From Paracoccus sulfuroxidans (GTDB taxonomy: Bacteria; Pseudomonadota; Alphaproteobacteria; Rhodobacterales; Rhodobacteraceae), in the NCBI RefSeq assembly GCF_007830335.1, contig NZ_VLKU01000001.1, positions 62,001 through 126,000 of the forward strand: a DNA stretch of 64,000 nt, read 5' to 3'. Each line of letters begins with the position of its first letter. Position 1 is the stretch's first letter. The notes below the pieces were generated by a model. It saw only the letters and a list, made by a program, of their open reading frames with translations. It ran no database searches and was not told the DNA's origin. Position numbers and translations under genes: made by a program. Shown here one piece after another: positions 1 to 8,264 of this stretch.

Positions 1-220
1 GACGCCGAAGAAGCTGAAGGAAATCGCCTGGTGGCTGCCCGCGACCTGCGCCTATCGGCTGCGCTCCGAGGGCAAGCCGCTTTACGACTGGCATTATCTG
101 ATCACCGGCGACCGCGAGTCGATCCACCGCGCCGGGGCCAGCGTGCGCGACTGGACCGTCAGTGAGCTGACCGTCGCCGAGGATGACTGGGAAGACTATA
201 TCATCGAGGATCTGTCATGA
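1..220 (+). CDS. YcgN/UPF0260 family cysteine-cluster protein, 3' end only
   Basis: This is the last 72 codons of a gene that begins before the window; the reading frame starts at base 2. The visible part contains WWLPATCAYRL, then DWHYLITGD and a run like SIHRAGASVRDWTVSE, which match the C-terminal part of the YcgN (UPF0260) family. Family members carry clustered cysteines thought to bind zinc or another metal, and their cellular role is not established. The stop codon overlaps the start of the next gene (ATGA at 217-220), so the two are probably translationally coupled. The N-terminal cysteine cluster lies outside the window and cannot be checked. Confidence 0.75.
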   Translation, partial: TPKKLKEIAWWLPATCAYRLRSEGKPLYDWHYLITGDRESIHRAGASVRDWTVSELTVAEDDWEDYIIEDLS

Positions 221-1260
221 ATTTCGCATCCGATAACGCAGGTGGCGTCCACCCGCGCGTGATGGCGGCGCTGGCCGCTGCGAATGAAGGGCAGGTCCCC
301 TCTTATGGCACGGACCGCATCACCCGCGCCGCGCAAGACCGCGTGCGCGAGGTGTTCGAGGCCCCGGACGCCTCCGTGCATTTCGTCATGTCGGGCACGG
401 CGGCCAATGCGCTGTCGCTGTCACTGCTGGCCCCAGGCTGGGGCAAGATCTATTGCCACAGCGACGCCCATATCCAGACGAGCGAAACCGGATCGCCCGA
501 GTTCTTCACCGGCGGCGCGAAGCTTTTGCTGGTACCCGGGGACGATGGGCGCATCACGCCTGCGGCCCTGTCGCGGGCCTTGGCGGCGAACGGGCGCGAT
601 TCGGTTCATGCGGGCGCGAATATGGCGCTGTCGCTGACCAATGCGACCGAATGGGGCACGGTCTATGATCCGGCCGAAGTCGCCACGCTCAGTGCGATTG
701 CCCGCGAGATGGGGCTGTCGGTGCATATGGACGGCGCGCGCTTTGCCAATGCGCTGGCCGCGTTGCAGGTCTCGCCCGCCGATCTGACCTGGCGGGCAGG
801 GGTTGATATCCTGTCGCTGGGGGCCACCAAGAACGGCTGCATGGGCGTTGAAGCCGTCGTCATCTTCGACCCGGAAAAGGCCGAGGAGTTCGAGTTCCGG
901 CGCAAGCGCGGAGGGCAGCTTGCCTCGAAGCATCGCTATCTGTCGGCGCAGATCCTCGCTTGGCTGGAGGGCGGGCTGTGGCTGGATCTGGCGGGACGAG
1001 CGAACGCCACGGCGGCTGAACTGGCCGTTGGTCTGGCCGCTTTTCCGGGCGTCAGCATTGACCAGAAGGTCCAGACGAACGCGGTCTTTGCGACCCTGCC
1101 GCGCGCCCTGCACGACAAGGCGCGGGCTGCGGGGGCGCAATACCATCTGTGGCCGCATGATCAGGCCGAGGATGGGGACGAGCCGGTCTCGATCCGGCTG
1201 GTTGCGGGCTGGGACGCCGATCCGGCGGATGTCCGGGCGTTTCTTTCGGCGCTGGCCTGA
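217..1260 (+). CDS. ltaE: Low-specificity threonine aldolase
   Basis: A 347-residue PLP-dependent fold-type I lyase that splits threonine or allo-threonine into glycine and acetaldehyde. The N-terminus MNFASDNAGGVHPRVMAAL is typical of the beta-eliminating lyase/threonine aldolase family. MDGARFANAL carries the aspartate that contacts the PLP ring nitrogen, and SLGATKNGCMGVEAV carries the Schiff-base lysine. Length is normal for the family. The ATG overlaps the preceding stop by four bases. Cytosolic; supplies glycine. Substrate stereospecificity cannot be read from the sequence. Confidence 0.9.
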   Translation: MNFASDNAGGVHPRVMAALAAANEGQVPSYGTDRITRAAQDRVREVFEAPDASVHFVMSGTAANALSLSLLAPGWGKIYCHSDAHIQTSETGSPEFFTGGAKLLLVPGDDGRITPAALSRALAANGRDSVHAGANMALSLTNATEWGTVYDPAEVATLSAIAREMGLSVHMDGARFANALAALQVSPADLTWRAGVDILSLGATKNGCMGVEAVVIFDPEKAEEFEFRRKRGGQLASKHRYLSAQILAWLEGGLWLDLAGRANATAAELAVGLAAFPGVSIDQKVQTNAVFATLPRALHDKARAAGAQYHLWPHDQAEDGDEPVSIRLVAGWDADPADVRAFLSALA

Positions 1261-1264
1261 GGGC

Positions 1265-1735
1265 CTAGCGCCGCAGCGCGTTCTTCAGCAGGCTCAATGC
1301 ATGCTCGACCGTCGCCGCGCGCACCTTGTCGCGGCCGATGGCGCCAAATTCGACGGTCTCGGTCCGGGTGCCTTGGGCGGTGGTGATGCCGAAGCAGACG
1401 CGACCTTCGGGCTTGAACTCGGAACCGCCCGGACCCGCAATCCCGGTGACCGACACCGTCAGCCGGGCATCCGAACGCTCGAACGCGCCTTGGGCCATTT
1501 CGGCGGCGATTTCTTCACTGACGGCGCCATGCGCCTCCAACGTGGCGGGGTGGATGCCCAGCATCTGGATTTTCGCGGCATTGGAATAGGTGACGAAGCC
1601 CCGGTCGACCACATCGGATGAGCCCGCAACATCGGTCAGCCGCCCCGCGATCAGCCCGCCGGTGCAGCTTTCGGCGGTGGCGATCATCAGGCCACGATTG
1701 CGGGCCAGTTGCAGGATCAGGGCAGGGTCGGTCAC
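1265..1735 (-). CDS. pncC: CinA-family nicotinamide-nucleotide amidohydrolase
   Basis: A 156-residue stand-alone CinA C-terminal domain protein. TAESCTGGLIAGRLTDVAGSS and VTGIAGPGGS are the conserved family motifs; the Ser in AESCTGG is the presumed nucleophile. The family converts NMN to nicotinic acid mononucleotide in pyridine-nucleotide recycling, and some members have other roles. The start is GTG at 1735, overlapping the pgpA stop (GTGA), so it is the third gene of a coupled operon ispDF-pgpA-pncC. It converges on ltaE with a four-base gap. Confidence 0.85.
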   Translation of the reverse strand: MTDPALILQLARNRGLMIATAESCTGGLIAGRLTDVAGSSDVVDRGFVTYSNAAKIQMLGIHPATLEAHGAVSEEIAAEMAQGAFERSDARLTVSVTGIAGPGGSEFKPEGRVCFGITTAQGTRTETVEFGAIGRDKVRAATVEHALSLLKNALRR

Positions 1736-2229
1736 AGCATCGGCTCCAGCACGGCGTGATACAGCCCCGCCAGAATGACCGATCCGATGCCCGCAAACAA
1801 TCCGGCCCAGAGATCATCCAGCATCACCCCCGCCGCATCGCCGCGCCGGTCGGCCCGGCCGACCAGCCAGGGCTTCCAGATGTCGAACAGCCGGAACAGC
1901 AGGAAGGGGACGACATAGGCGGGCCAGGCGTCGAGGATCGACACGCCGTGCCGCCAGAGCGGGATCACCGTAAAGCACATGGCCAGCCACTGACCCGCAA
2001 CCTCGTCGATGACGATTTCCGAAGGGTCCTTGTCGGCCTGACCGGCGATGGCGCGGGGCACGGCCCAGAAGCCGAGCACGGTCGCCAGCACGAAACCCAG
2101 CGGCACCAGCAGAGGCGCGCCCAGCTCATAAACCAGCACGGCCAGCGCCACGGCGGCGGCCGAACCCCAGGTGCCGGGGGCAGGGCGCAGCTTGCCGACG
2201 CCGAAAAAGGTGGTGATCATCTGGCTCAT
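1732..2229 (-). CDS. pgpA: Phosphatidylglycerophosphatase A
   Basis: A 165-residue inner-membrane phosphatase that removes the phosphate from phosphatidylglycerophosphate to give phosphatidylglycerol. The N-terminal segment [19 protein letters not shown] and the [14 protein letters not shown] motif (acidic, metal-binding) are characteristic, as is [10 protein letters not shown] further on. Several hydrophobic spans are visible, including a long one around residues 24-48. The start ATG at 2229 overlaps the ispDF stop (ATGA), and its own stop overlaps pncC, so the three genes form one coupled transcript. An in-frame extension upstream is ruled out because it would lie inside ispDF. Confidence 0.9.
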   Translation of the reverse strand: MSQMITTFFGVGKLRPAPGTWGSAAAVALAVLVYELGAPLLVPLGFVLATVLGFWAVPRAIAGQADKDPSEIVIDEVAGQWLAMCFTVIPLWRHGVSILDAWPAYVVPFLLFRLFDIWKPWLVGRADRRGDAAGVMLDDLWAGLFAGIGSVILAGLYHAVLEPML

Positions 2230-3404
2230 GCGGCTTGGTCCTTGATCAGCGTGACGGTGGCGATCGAGGCGATGCCTTCCTCGCGCCCGGTAAAGCCCAG
2301 ACGCTCGGAGGTGGTGGCCTTGACGCTGATGCGGTCGGCGTCGACGTCCATGATCTGGGCCAGCCTTGCCTGCATCGCCTGCGCATGGGGGCCGATCTTG
2401 GGCCGTTCGCAGATCAGCGTCACGTCGGCATTGCCGAAGCGATAGCCCATCTTGCGCGCCAGTTCCGCTGCATGCGCCAGAAAGATGTGGCTGGCCGCGC
2501 CCTTCCATTGCGGGTCCGAGGGCGGGAAATGCCGCCCGATATCGCCCTGCGCCAGCGCGCCATAGATGGCGTCGGTCAGCGCATGCATGCCGACATCGGC
2601 GTCGGAATGGCCCAGAAGGCCCTTGTCATGCGCGATCCTGACGCCGCACAGCCAAAGATGATCGCCCTCGCAAAAGGCGTGCACGTCAAAGCCGTTGCCC
2701 AGCCGGATATCCATGTCATTTCCCTGCAAAATGCGTTGGGCGCGGGGAAAATCCGCCGCCCATGTCAGTTTCAGATTGTCCTCATCCCCCGGCGTGATCG
2801 TGACCGGGATGCCTGCGGCGATGGCCAGCCCCACATCGTCGCTTGCGCCATCCGGATGGGTGCGATGGGCGGCCAGAATCTCGGCCAGGCGAAAGCCCTG
2901 CGGGGTCTGGGCGCGGTATAGCCCCTCGCGCGGGGTCGATCCCGTGACGCGGCCATCCTCGCCCTGCCAGAGCGTATCGGTCACGGCCAGCGCCGGGGCG
3001 GCGGCCGGAGCGCCTGCCTCGAGTGCCGCCATGACGCCGCCGATCACCTCGGTCGGGACCAGAGGCCGCGCACCGTCATGGATCAGCACATGGGTGATGC
3101 CGCTGCCCTCCAGCACCTCCAGCGCCGCGCGCACGCTTTCGGACCGCGTCTGACCGCCCGCGACCAGCGTGACGGGACCGGCGATCTCGGCCGCGCCGCG
3201 TGCCATGTCATCGGGGTGAAGCGTCACGATGACGCGCTCACAGCCGCGAAAGGCCGCGATGCTGCGCGCCAGCACGCTTTGGCCCGACAATGCCCTCCAT
3301 TGCTTGGGCATCCCGCCCCCGGCGCGGGTTCCGCGACCGGCAGCGGTGATGATGGCCGCAAAGCGGGCGGAAGGGGCGTCGGGCGAAGGGGCGGTGCTGT
3401 TCAT
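2226..3404 (-). CDS. ispDF: Bifunctional IspD/IspF (MEP cytidylyltransferase / MEcPP synthase)
   Basis: A 392-residue fusion of two non-consecutive steps of the MEP isoprenoid pathway. Residues about 14-230 form the IspD nucleotidyltransferase: [16 protein letters not shown] is the CTP-binding loop, and [11 protein letters not shown] is the conserved internal motif. Residues about 233-392 form Isp[10 protein letters not shown] contains the zinc-binding Asp and His, followed by LLGHSDADV, and [20 protein letters not shown] is the C-terminal signature. Fused IspDF is common in alphaproteobacteria. First gene of the ispDF-pgpA-pncC operon, divergent from rpiA across 133 bases. Confidence 0.95.
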   Translation of the reverse strand: MNSTAPSPDAPSARFAAIITAAGRGTRAGGGMPKQWRALSGQSVLARSIAAFRGCERVIVTLHPDDMARGAAEIAGPVTLVAGGQTRSESVRAALEVLEGSGITHVLIHDGARPLVPTEVIGGVMAALEAGAPAAAPALAVTDTLWQGEDGRVTGSTPREGLYRAQTPQGFRLAEILAAHRTHPDGASDDVGLAIAAGIPVTITPGDEDNLKLTWAADFPRAQRILQGNDMDIRLGNGFDVHAFCEGDHLWLCGVRIAHDKGLLGHSDADVGMHALTDAIYGALAQGDIGRHFPPSDPQWKGAASHIFLAHAAELARKMGYRFGNADVTLICERPKIGPHAQAMQARLAQIMDVDADRISVKATTSERLGFTGREEGIASIATVTLIKDQAA

Positions 3405-3537
3405 CCCGCATGATTAGGCGACCCGCGCGGTCCGTGCAATCGGGCGGAATGCGGCGCTTTGTCTTGACCCGGAACAGTGGCCCCCGCGCGGTGTTAGGCC
3501 TATAAGACGTCAAACCCCGCAAACGGAGCCCCCGATC

Positions 3538-4266
3538 ATGTCCGACCTGAAACCCGCCGATCTGGCCAAGGACGCCGCCGCCCGCGCGGCGGTTGCACTG
3601 GTCGAGCCCGGAATGAAGCTGGGGCTGGGCACCGGCTCGACCGCATCGGTCTTTGTGCGCCGTCTGGCCGAGCGCGTGGCCGCCGAGGGGCTGGAGCTGC
3701 GCTGCGCCGCGACCTCGAAAGCGACGGCGGATCTGGCCACCTCTCTGGGCCTGAAGATCGAGACGCTGGATGAGCTGGGCTGGCTGGACCTGACCATTGA
3801 CGGCGCCGATGAGGTCGACCCCGACCTGAACCTGATCAAGGGCGGCGGTGGCGCGCATCTGCGCGAAAAGATCGTCGCGACCGCCTCGGACCGGATGGTG
3901 GTGATCGCCGACAAGATGAAGGTGGTCGAGCATCTGGGCGAGTTCCACCTGCCGGTCGAGGTCGTGCCCTTCGGCAAGGAGGCCACGAAAAAGCTGATCG
4001 AGCGCGTTCTGGACGGCCATGGTCTGGCAGGCCGTCCGGTGAAATGGCGCAACGGTCCCGAGGGCGGCCCGTTCCTGACCGACGAAGGCAATGTCATCCT
4101 TGATCTTTATCTGGGCCGCATCGCCGATCCCGAAAAGCTGGGGCGCGACCTTTCGTCCATCGCCGGGGTGGTTGAACACGGGCTTTTCCTGAATATCTGT
4201 CAGCTTGCGATCATTGGCGGCGAAGACGGCTCGGTCGTGGAACTGGAACGCGAGGATATCGGATGA
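3538..4266 (+). CDS. rpiA: Ribose-5-phosphate isomerase A
   Basis: A 242-residue RpiA that interconverts ribose-5-phosphate and ribulose-5-phosphate in the non-oxidative pentose phosphate pathway. GLGTGSTAS is the phosphate loop, DGADEVD supplies the catalytic aspartates, and KGGGGAHLREKIVA contains the conserved Glu and Lys. Length is close to other proteobacterial RpiA proteins. Its stop overlaps the gor start (ATGA, 4263-4266), which points to translational coupling. It shares an intergenic promoter region with the divergent ispDF operon. Confidence 0.95.
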   Translation: MSDLKPADLAKDAAARAAVALVEPGMKLGLGTGSTASVFVRRLAERVAAEGLELRCAATSKATADLATSLGLKIETLDELGWLDLTIDGADEVDPDLNLIKGGGGAHLREKIVATASDRMVVIADKMKVVEHLGEFHLPVEVVPFGKEATKKLIERVLDGHGLAGRPVKWRNGPEGGPFLTDEGNVILDLYLGRIADPEKLGRDLSSIAGVVEHGLFLNICQLAIIGGEDGSVVELEREDIG

Positions 4267-5669
4267 CTTTCGACTTTGACCTGTTCGTGATCGGTGGCGG
4301 TTCGGGCGGGGTCCGGGCGGCGCGCATCGCGGCTGGCGAGCATGGCGCACGCGTCGCGATTGCCGAGGAAAGCCGCATGGGCGGCACCTGCGTCATCCGC
4401 GGCTGCGTTCCGAAGAAGCTGATGATCTTCGCCTCGCAGGCCGAGGCTGCAGCCGCCGAGGCGCGCGGCTATGGCTGGAAAGAGGCGACGGCGGGGCAGT
4501 TCAACTGGGACGCGTTCAAGACGCGGCTCGACAGTGAACTCGACCGGCTTGAGGGGGCCTATACCAGCGGGCTGGTGGGTGCGGATGTTACCATCATCAG
4601 ACAGCGCGCGCGGCTGGTCGACTCCCATACGGTCGAGCTGGCCGATGGCCAGCGCCTGACCGCCAAGCATATCCTGATCGCCGTGGGCGGACGCCCGCAG
4701 CTGCCCGGCATCCCGGGCGAAGAGCTGGGCATGATCTCGGACGATCTGTTCCTGATGGACCGCGTGCCCGGGCGCATTCTGGTGGTGGGCGGCGGCTTCA
4801 TCGCCTGCGAATTCGCGACGATCCTTGCCGGGCTTGGTGCGAAGACCACGCTGTCCTATCGCGGCGATGCCGTCCTGCGCGGCTTCGATGACGAGATGCG
4901 CGGCCATGTGACCCAGCAACTCCGCAACATCGGCGTCGATGTGCAGCTGGGCAGCATGCCCTCGGCATTGGCGAAAGCGGGCGAGGAGATCGCCGTGACC
5001 TTCGCCGACGGTCAGGTGCAGCGCTATGATGCGGTCATGTGGGCCACGGGCCGCCAGCCCTACACCAAGGGCCTTGGCCTTGAAGAGGTCGGCGTCAAGC
5101 TGGGCCGCAAGGGTCAGATCGTGGTGGATGAATGGTCGCAGACCTCGGTTCCGTCGATCTTTGCCGTGGGCGACGTGACCGACCGGGTGAACCTGACGCC
5201 CGTCGCGATCCGCGAGGGGCATTCCTTCGCCGATACCGTCTTTGGGGCCCGGCCGCGCAAGGTGGATCACACGCTGGTCGCCAGCGCCGTCTACACCCGC
5301 CCGCATGAGCTTGCGACCATCGGCCTGACCGAGGAAGAGGCCGCCGCGCGCGGCCCCGCCGATGTCTTCGTTTCCAGCTTCCGCCCGATGCGATCGCTGT
5401 TTGCGGGCTCGGAGGCGCGGGCGGTGATGAAGCTGATCGTCGATGCCACGACCGACAAGGTGCTGGGCTGTCACATCTTCGGCCCCGAGGCCGGAGAGAT
5501 GATCCAGATGGTCGCCATCCCCATCGGCATGGGCGCGACCAAGGCCGATTTCGACAATGCGATGGCCGTTCACCCGACCCTGGCGGAAGAGCTGGTGACC
5601 ATGCGCAAGCCCACCCGCCGCATTGGCGACAGCACCGCAGCACAGGAAGTTCAGGCCGTTACGGCTTGA
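4263..5669 (+). CDS. gor: Glutathione-disulfide reductase
   Basis: A 468-residue FAD and NADPH-dependent oxidoreductase that regenerates reduced glutathione. GGGSGGVRAARIAA near the N-terminus binds FAD, GGTCVIRGCVPKKLM holds the redox-active Cys pair, VVGGGFIACEFA is the second Rossmann motif for NADPH, and FAVGDVT is the second FAD contact. The C-terminal stretch MAVHPTLAEELVTMR has the His-Pro-Thr and Glu of the active-site base. The intact CxxxxC pair and His argue for a working enzyme. Coupled to rpiA, an NADPH-linked pairing that may be simple operon convenience. Confidence 0.93.
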   Translation: MTFDFDLFVIGGGSGGVRAARIAAGEHGARVAIAEESRMGGTCVIRGCVPKKLMIFASQAEAAAAEARGYGWKEATAGQFNWDAFKTRLDSELDRLEGAYTSGLVGADVTIIRQRARLVDSHTVELADGQRLTAKHILIAVGGRPQLPGIPGEELGMISDDLFLMDRVPGRILVVGGGFIACEFATILAGLGAKTTLSYRGDAVLRGFDDEMRGHVTQQLRNIGVDVQLGSMPSALAKAGEEIAVTFADGQVQRYDAVMWATGRQPYTKGLGLEEVGVKLGRKGQIVVDEWSQTSVPSIFAVGDVTDRVNLTPVAIREGHSFADTVFGARPRKVDHTLVASAVYTRPHELATIGLTEEEAAARGPADVFVSSFRPMRSLFAGSEARAVMKLIVDATTDKVLGCHIFGPEAGEMIQMVAIPIGMGATKADFDNAMAVHPTLAEELVTMRKPTRRIGDSTAAQEVQAVTA

Positions 5670-5729
5670 CTTTCCTGACATCTGCACCAGTTAAAACCAC
5701 TAAGACACGAACAGAGCGAGGCGAGGCAT

Positions 5730-6944
5730 ATGGCAGGGAACGGCCCTTGGGGCGGCGGCGACGGTGACAAGGGTGGCGGCAAGCAGCCACCTCAGGGCGG
5801 GCCGCAGCGCCCATGGGGAAGTTCCGAAGGGGATGACCGCGATCAGCAGCCGCAAGGCCCGCGTCGCGGCGACTCGATGCCCGAGATCGAAGATCTGGTG
5901 CGCAAGGGCCAGGATCGCCTGCGTGTGCTGATGGGCGGCAAGGGCAATGGCAATCAGGGACGCGGTGGCGGACCCCGCCGTCCGCAGGGTCCGCAGTTCT
6001 CGATGGGCCGGGGCAGCTGGGGGCTGATCGCCCTTGGCGTGGTCGCGGTCTGGGCCTTCAGCTCGTTCTATACCGTGAAGCCGGAAGAGCGCGCGGTCGA
6101 GCTGATGTTCGGCCGTCCCATCGCAACGGGTGAGCCGGGCCTCAACTTTGCCCCGTGGCCAATTGTCACAGCCGAGGTCGTCTCGGTCTCGGGCGAACGC
6201 ACGACCGAGATCGGCACCGGACGGGCCGGTCCGATGGACAGCGGCCTGATGCTGACGCGCGATCAGAACATCGTCGACATGGCCTATCAGGTCGTCTGGA
6301 ACATCTCGGACCCCGAGAAATACCTGTTCAACCTGTCGGACCCGGAAGACACGATCCGCGCCGTGGCCGAATCCGCGATGCGCGACATCGTGGCCCGCTC
6401 GGAACTGGCGCCGATCCTGAACCGTGACCGTGGTGCGATTGCCAACGATCTGACCGTCGCCGTGCAGCGCACGCTGGACGAATACGAGGCCGGGATCAAC
6501 GTGCTGCGCGTCAACCTTGACCGCGCCGACCCCCCGCGCGAGGTCATCGACAGCTTCCGCGAAGTGCAGGCCGCGCAGCAGGAACGCGACCGGCTGGAGA
6601 AAGAGGCCGACGCCTACGCGAACCGCGTGCTGGCCAACGCCCGGGGTGAGGCTGCTGCCGTCATCGAGCGCGCCGAAGCCTATCGCGCTCAGGCCGTGAA
6701 CTCGGCCGAGGGTGAGGCCGCGCGCTTCAACTCGGTCTATGACGAATACGTCAAGGCCCCCGAAGTGACCCGTCGCCGGATGTATCTGGAGACCATGGAG
6801 CGTGTCCTTGGCGGCGCGAACAAGGTCATCATGGATGGCGGTCCGAACGGCTCGGGCGTCGTCCCCTATCTGCCGCTTGACCAGCTGCGCAGCGGAACCA
6901 CCCCGCCTGCACCCGGCAACTCGAACAGCGGAGGGAACCAGTAA
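5730..6944 (+). CDS. hflK: FtsH protease modulator HflK
   Basis: A 404-residue SPFH/band-7 membrane protein. The first ~90 residues are rich in Gly, Pro and Gln and probably disordered. A transmembrane helix follows (SWGLIALGVVAVWAFSSFY, about residues 95-113), then the SPFH domain facing the periplasm, a charged coiled-coil near residues 275-335 (QAAQQERDRLEKEADAYANR), and a low-complexity tail. HflK and HflC form a large assembly around FtsH that limits its proteolysis of membrane proteins. A GAGG-rich ribosome site precedes the ATG. Its stop overlaps the hflC start (TAATG). Confidence 0.93.
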   Translation: MAGNGPWGGGDGDKGGGKQPPQGGPQRPWGSSEGDDRDQQPQGPRRGDSMPEIEDLVRKGQDRLRVLMGGKGNGNQGRGGGPRRPQGPQFSMGRGSWGLIALGVVAVWAFSSFYTVKPEERAVELMFGRPIATGEPGLNFAPWPIVTAEVVSVSGERTTEIGTGRAGPMDSGLMLTRDQNIVDMAYQVVWNISDPEKYLFNLSDPEDTIRAVAESAMRDIVARSELAPILNRDRGAIANDLTVAVQRTLDEYEAGINVLRVNLDRADPPREVIDSFREVQAAQQERDRLEKEADAYANRVLANARGEAAAVIERAEAYRAQAVNSAEGEAARFNSVYDEYVKAPEVTRRRMYLETMERVLGGANKVIMDGGPNGSGVVPYLPLDQLRSGTTPPAPGNSNSGGNQ

Positions 6945-8068
6945 TGAGCCGCGCACTCTCAATCTTGGTCCTGCCCTTCCTGATCGTCATCGGTCTGCTG
7001 GCCGTCGCCGCGCTGTACATCGTTGATGTGCGTGAAAAGGCACTGGTCCTGCGCTTCGGTGAAGTGGTCGAAGTGCGTGAAAAGCCGGGTCTGGGGATCA
7101 AGGTCCCGTTCCTCGACAATGTGGTGAAATATGACGCGCGCATTCTGGGCATGCCGACCGCACCGATGGAGGTCACGCCGCTGGATGACCGCCGTCTGGT
7201 TGTCGATGCCTTTGCGCGCTGGCAGATCACCGATGTCGTCCAGTTCCGCCGCGCCGTGGGTGCGGGGGGCGTGCAATTCGCCCAGCAGCGGCTTGAGCCG
7301 ATCGTGACCAACGCGATCCGTCAGGTGCTGGGCTCGGTGCCCTCGACGACGGTGCTGTCGGATGACCGCACGCCCTTGATGAACCAGATCCGCGATCTGG
7401 CCCGTCAGGAGGCCGAGAACCTTGGCATCCGCGTCATCGACGTCCGCCTGACCCGCACCGACCTGCCCGAGCAGAACCTGAACGCCACCTATGCCCGGAT
7501 GCGGGCCGAGCGTGAGCGTGAGGCCGCAGATGAGGTCGCCCGGGGTGGCGAGGCCGCGCAGCGCGTCCGCGCCGCGGCCGACCGGACCGTGGTCGAGCTG
7601 ACCTCCGAGGCGAACAAGCGTTCCGAGGTGGTTCGCGGTGAGGCGGATGCGCGCCGCAACGCCATCTATGCCGCAGCCTTCGGGCGCGACCCCGAGTTCT
7701 TTGCCTTCACCCGCTCGATGACCTCGTATGAGCGCGCGCTGAAGGGCGAGAACAGCTCCCTGGTGATCCAGCCGGATGGCGAGTTCTTCAGCTATCTGCG
7801 CGATGATGGCGCGGATCGGGCGAACCCGGTCCCGTCACCTGCACCGGCCCCCGCCCCGGCGGATGATGCGGCGGCCGAAGGCGAGACCGCGCCGGACGCG
7901 GAGGCCGTTCCCGCCGGTGGCACGCCCGGAGAGCCCGTCGCGCCGACCGAGACCACGCGTGAGGGCCGCCCCTTGGGCGAGGATGCAGGGGTGACCCTGA
8001 CCCCGCTGCCCGAGGGGCTGGCCAGCCCGCCGCAGGAAGAGGTCCTCGTGCCGCCTGCCGCGAACTGA
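6944..8068 (+). CDS. hflC: FtsH protease modulator HflC
   Basis: A 374-residue partner of HflK. An N-terminal membrane anchor (residues about 6-26) is followed by the SPFH domain with YIVDVREKALVLRFGEVV, and a coiled-coil with REREAADEVARGGEAAQR. From about residue 285 the protein carries an unusual Pro/Ala/Glu-rich tail of roughly 90 residues that ordinary HflC lacks; it is probably disordered and variable. Start overlaps the hflK stop by one base. Followed by a rho-independent terminator, so hflKC is its own transcription unit ahead of the protease gene. Confidence 0.92.
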   Translation: MSRALSILVLPFLIVIGLLAVAALYIVDVREKALVLRFGEVVEVREKPGLGIKVPFLDNVVKYDARILGMPTAPMEVTPLDDRRLVVDAFARWQITDVVQFRRAVGAGGVQFAQQRLEPIVTNAIRQVLGSVPSTTVLSDDRTPLMNQIRDLARQEAENLGIRVIDVRLTRTDLPEQNLNATYARMRAEREREAADEVARGGEAAQRVRAAADRTVVELTSEANKRSEVVRGEADARRNAIYAAAFGRDPEFFAFTRSMTSYERALKGENSSLVIQPDGEFFSYLRDDGADRANPVPSPAPAPAPADDAAAEGETAPDAEAVPAGGTPGEPVAPTETTREGRPLGEDAGVTLTPLPEGLASPPQEEVLVPPAAN

Positions 8069-8092
8069 CGGCAGGGACTATTGGAAGATGTC

Positions 8093-8118
8093 AGGGCGGG
8101 TGCTTGCACCCGCCCTTT
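8093..8118 (+). terminator. Intrinsic terminator after hflC
   Basis: Nine-base-pair GC-rich stem (GGGCGGGTG at 8094-8102 with CACCCGCCC at 8107-8115), a CTTG loop, and a short T run. Sits 25 bases after the hflC stop. Confidence 0.7.
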
Positions 8119-8264
8119 CGATTCCGAATATTGAAAGAAAAGTCACGATCAGTTCAATTTCCGAGATCGTGCTTTTATTGCAACGCGACCCATATTGTTC
8201 TTGAACTTGGGCATGTTGTTGTCCGACGGATTTTCGCCGGTCGACACGGAAGGAGAGCAGCCAA

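Noticed and set aside
421..1158. 245-residue minus-strand frame inside ltaE, and many similar long frames elsewhere
   Set aside because: In high-GC DNA opposite strands of real genes stay open; these are Arg/Gly-rich without domains or ribosome sites.
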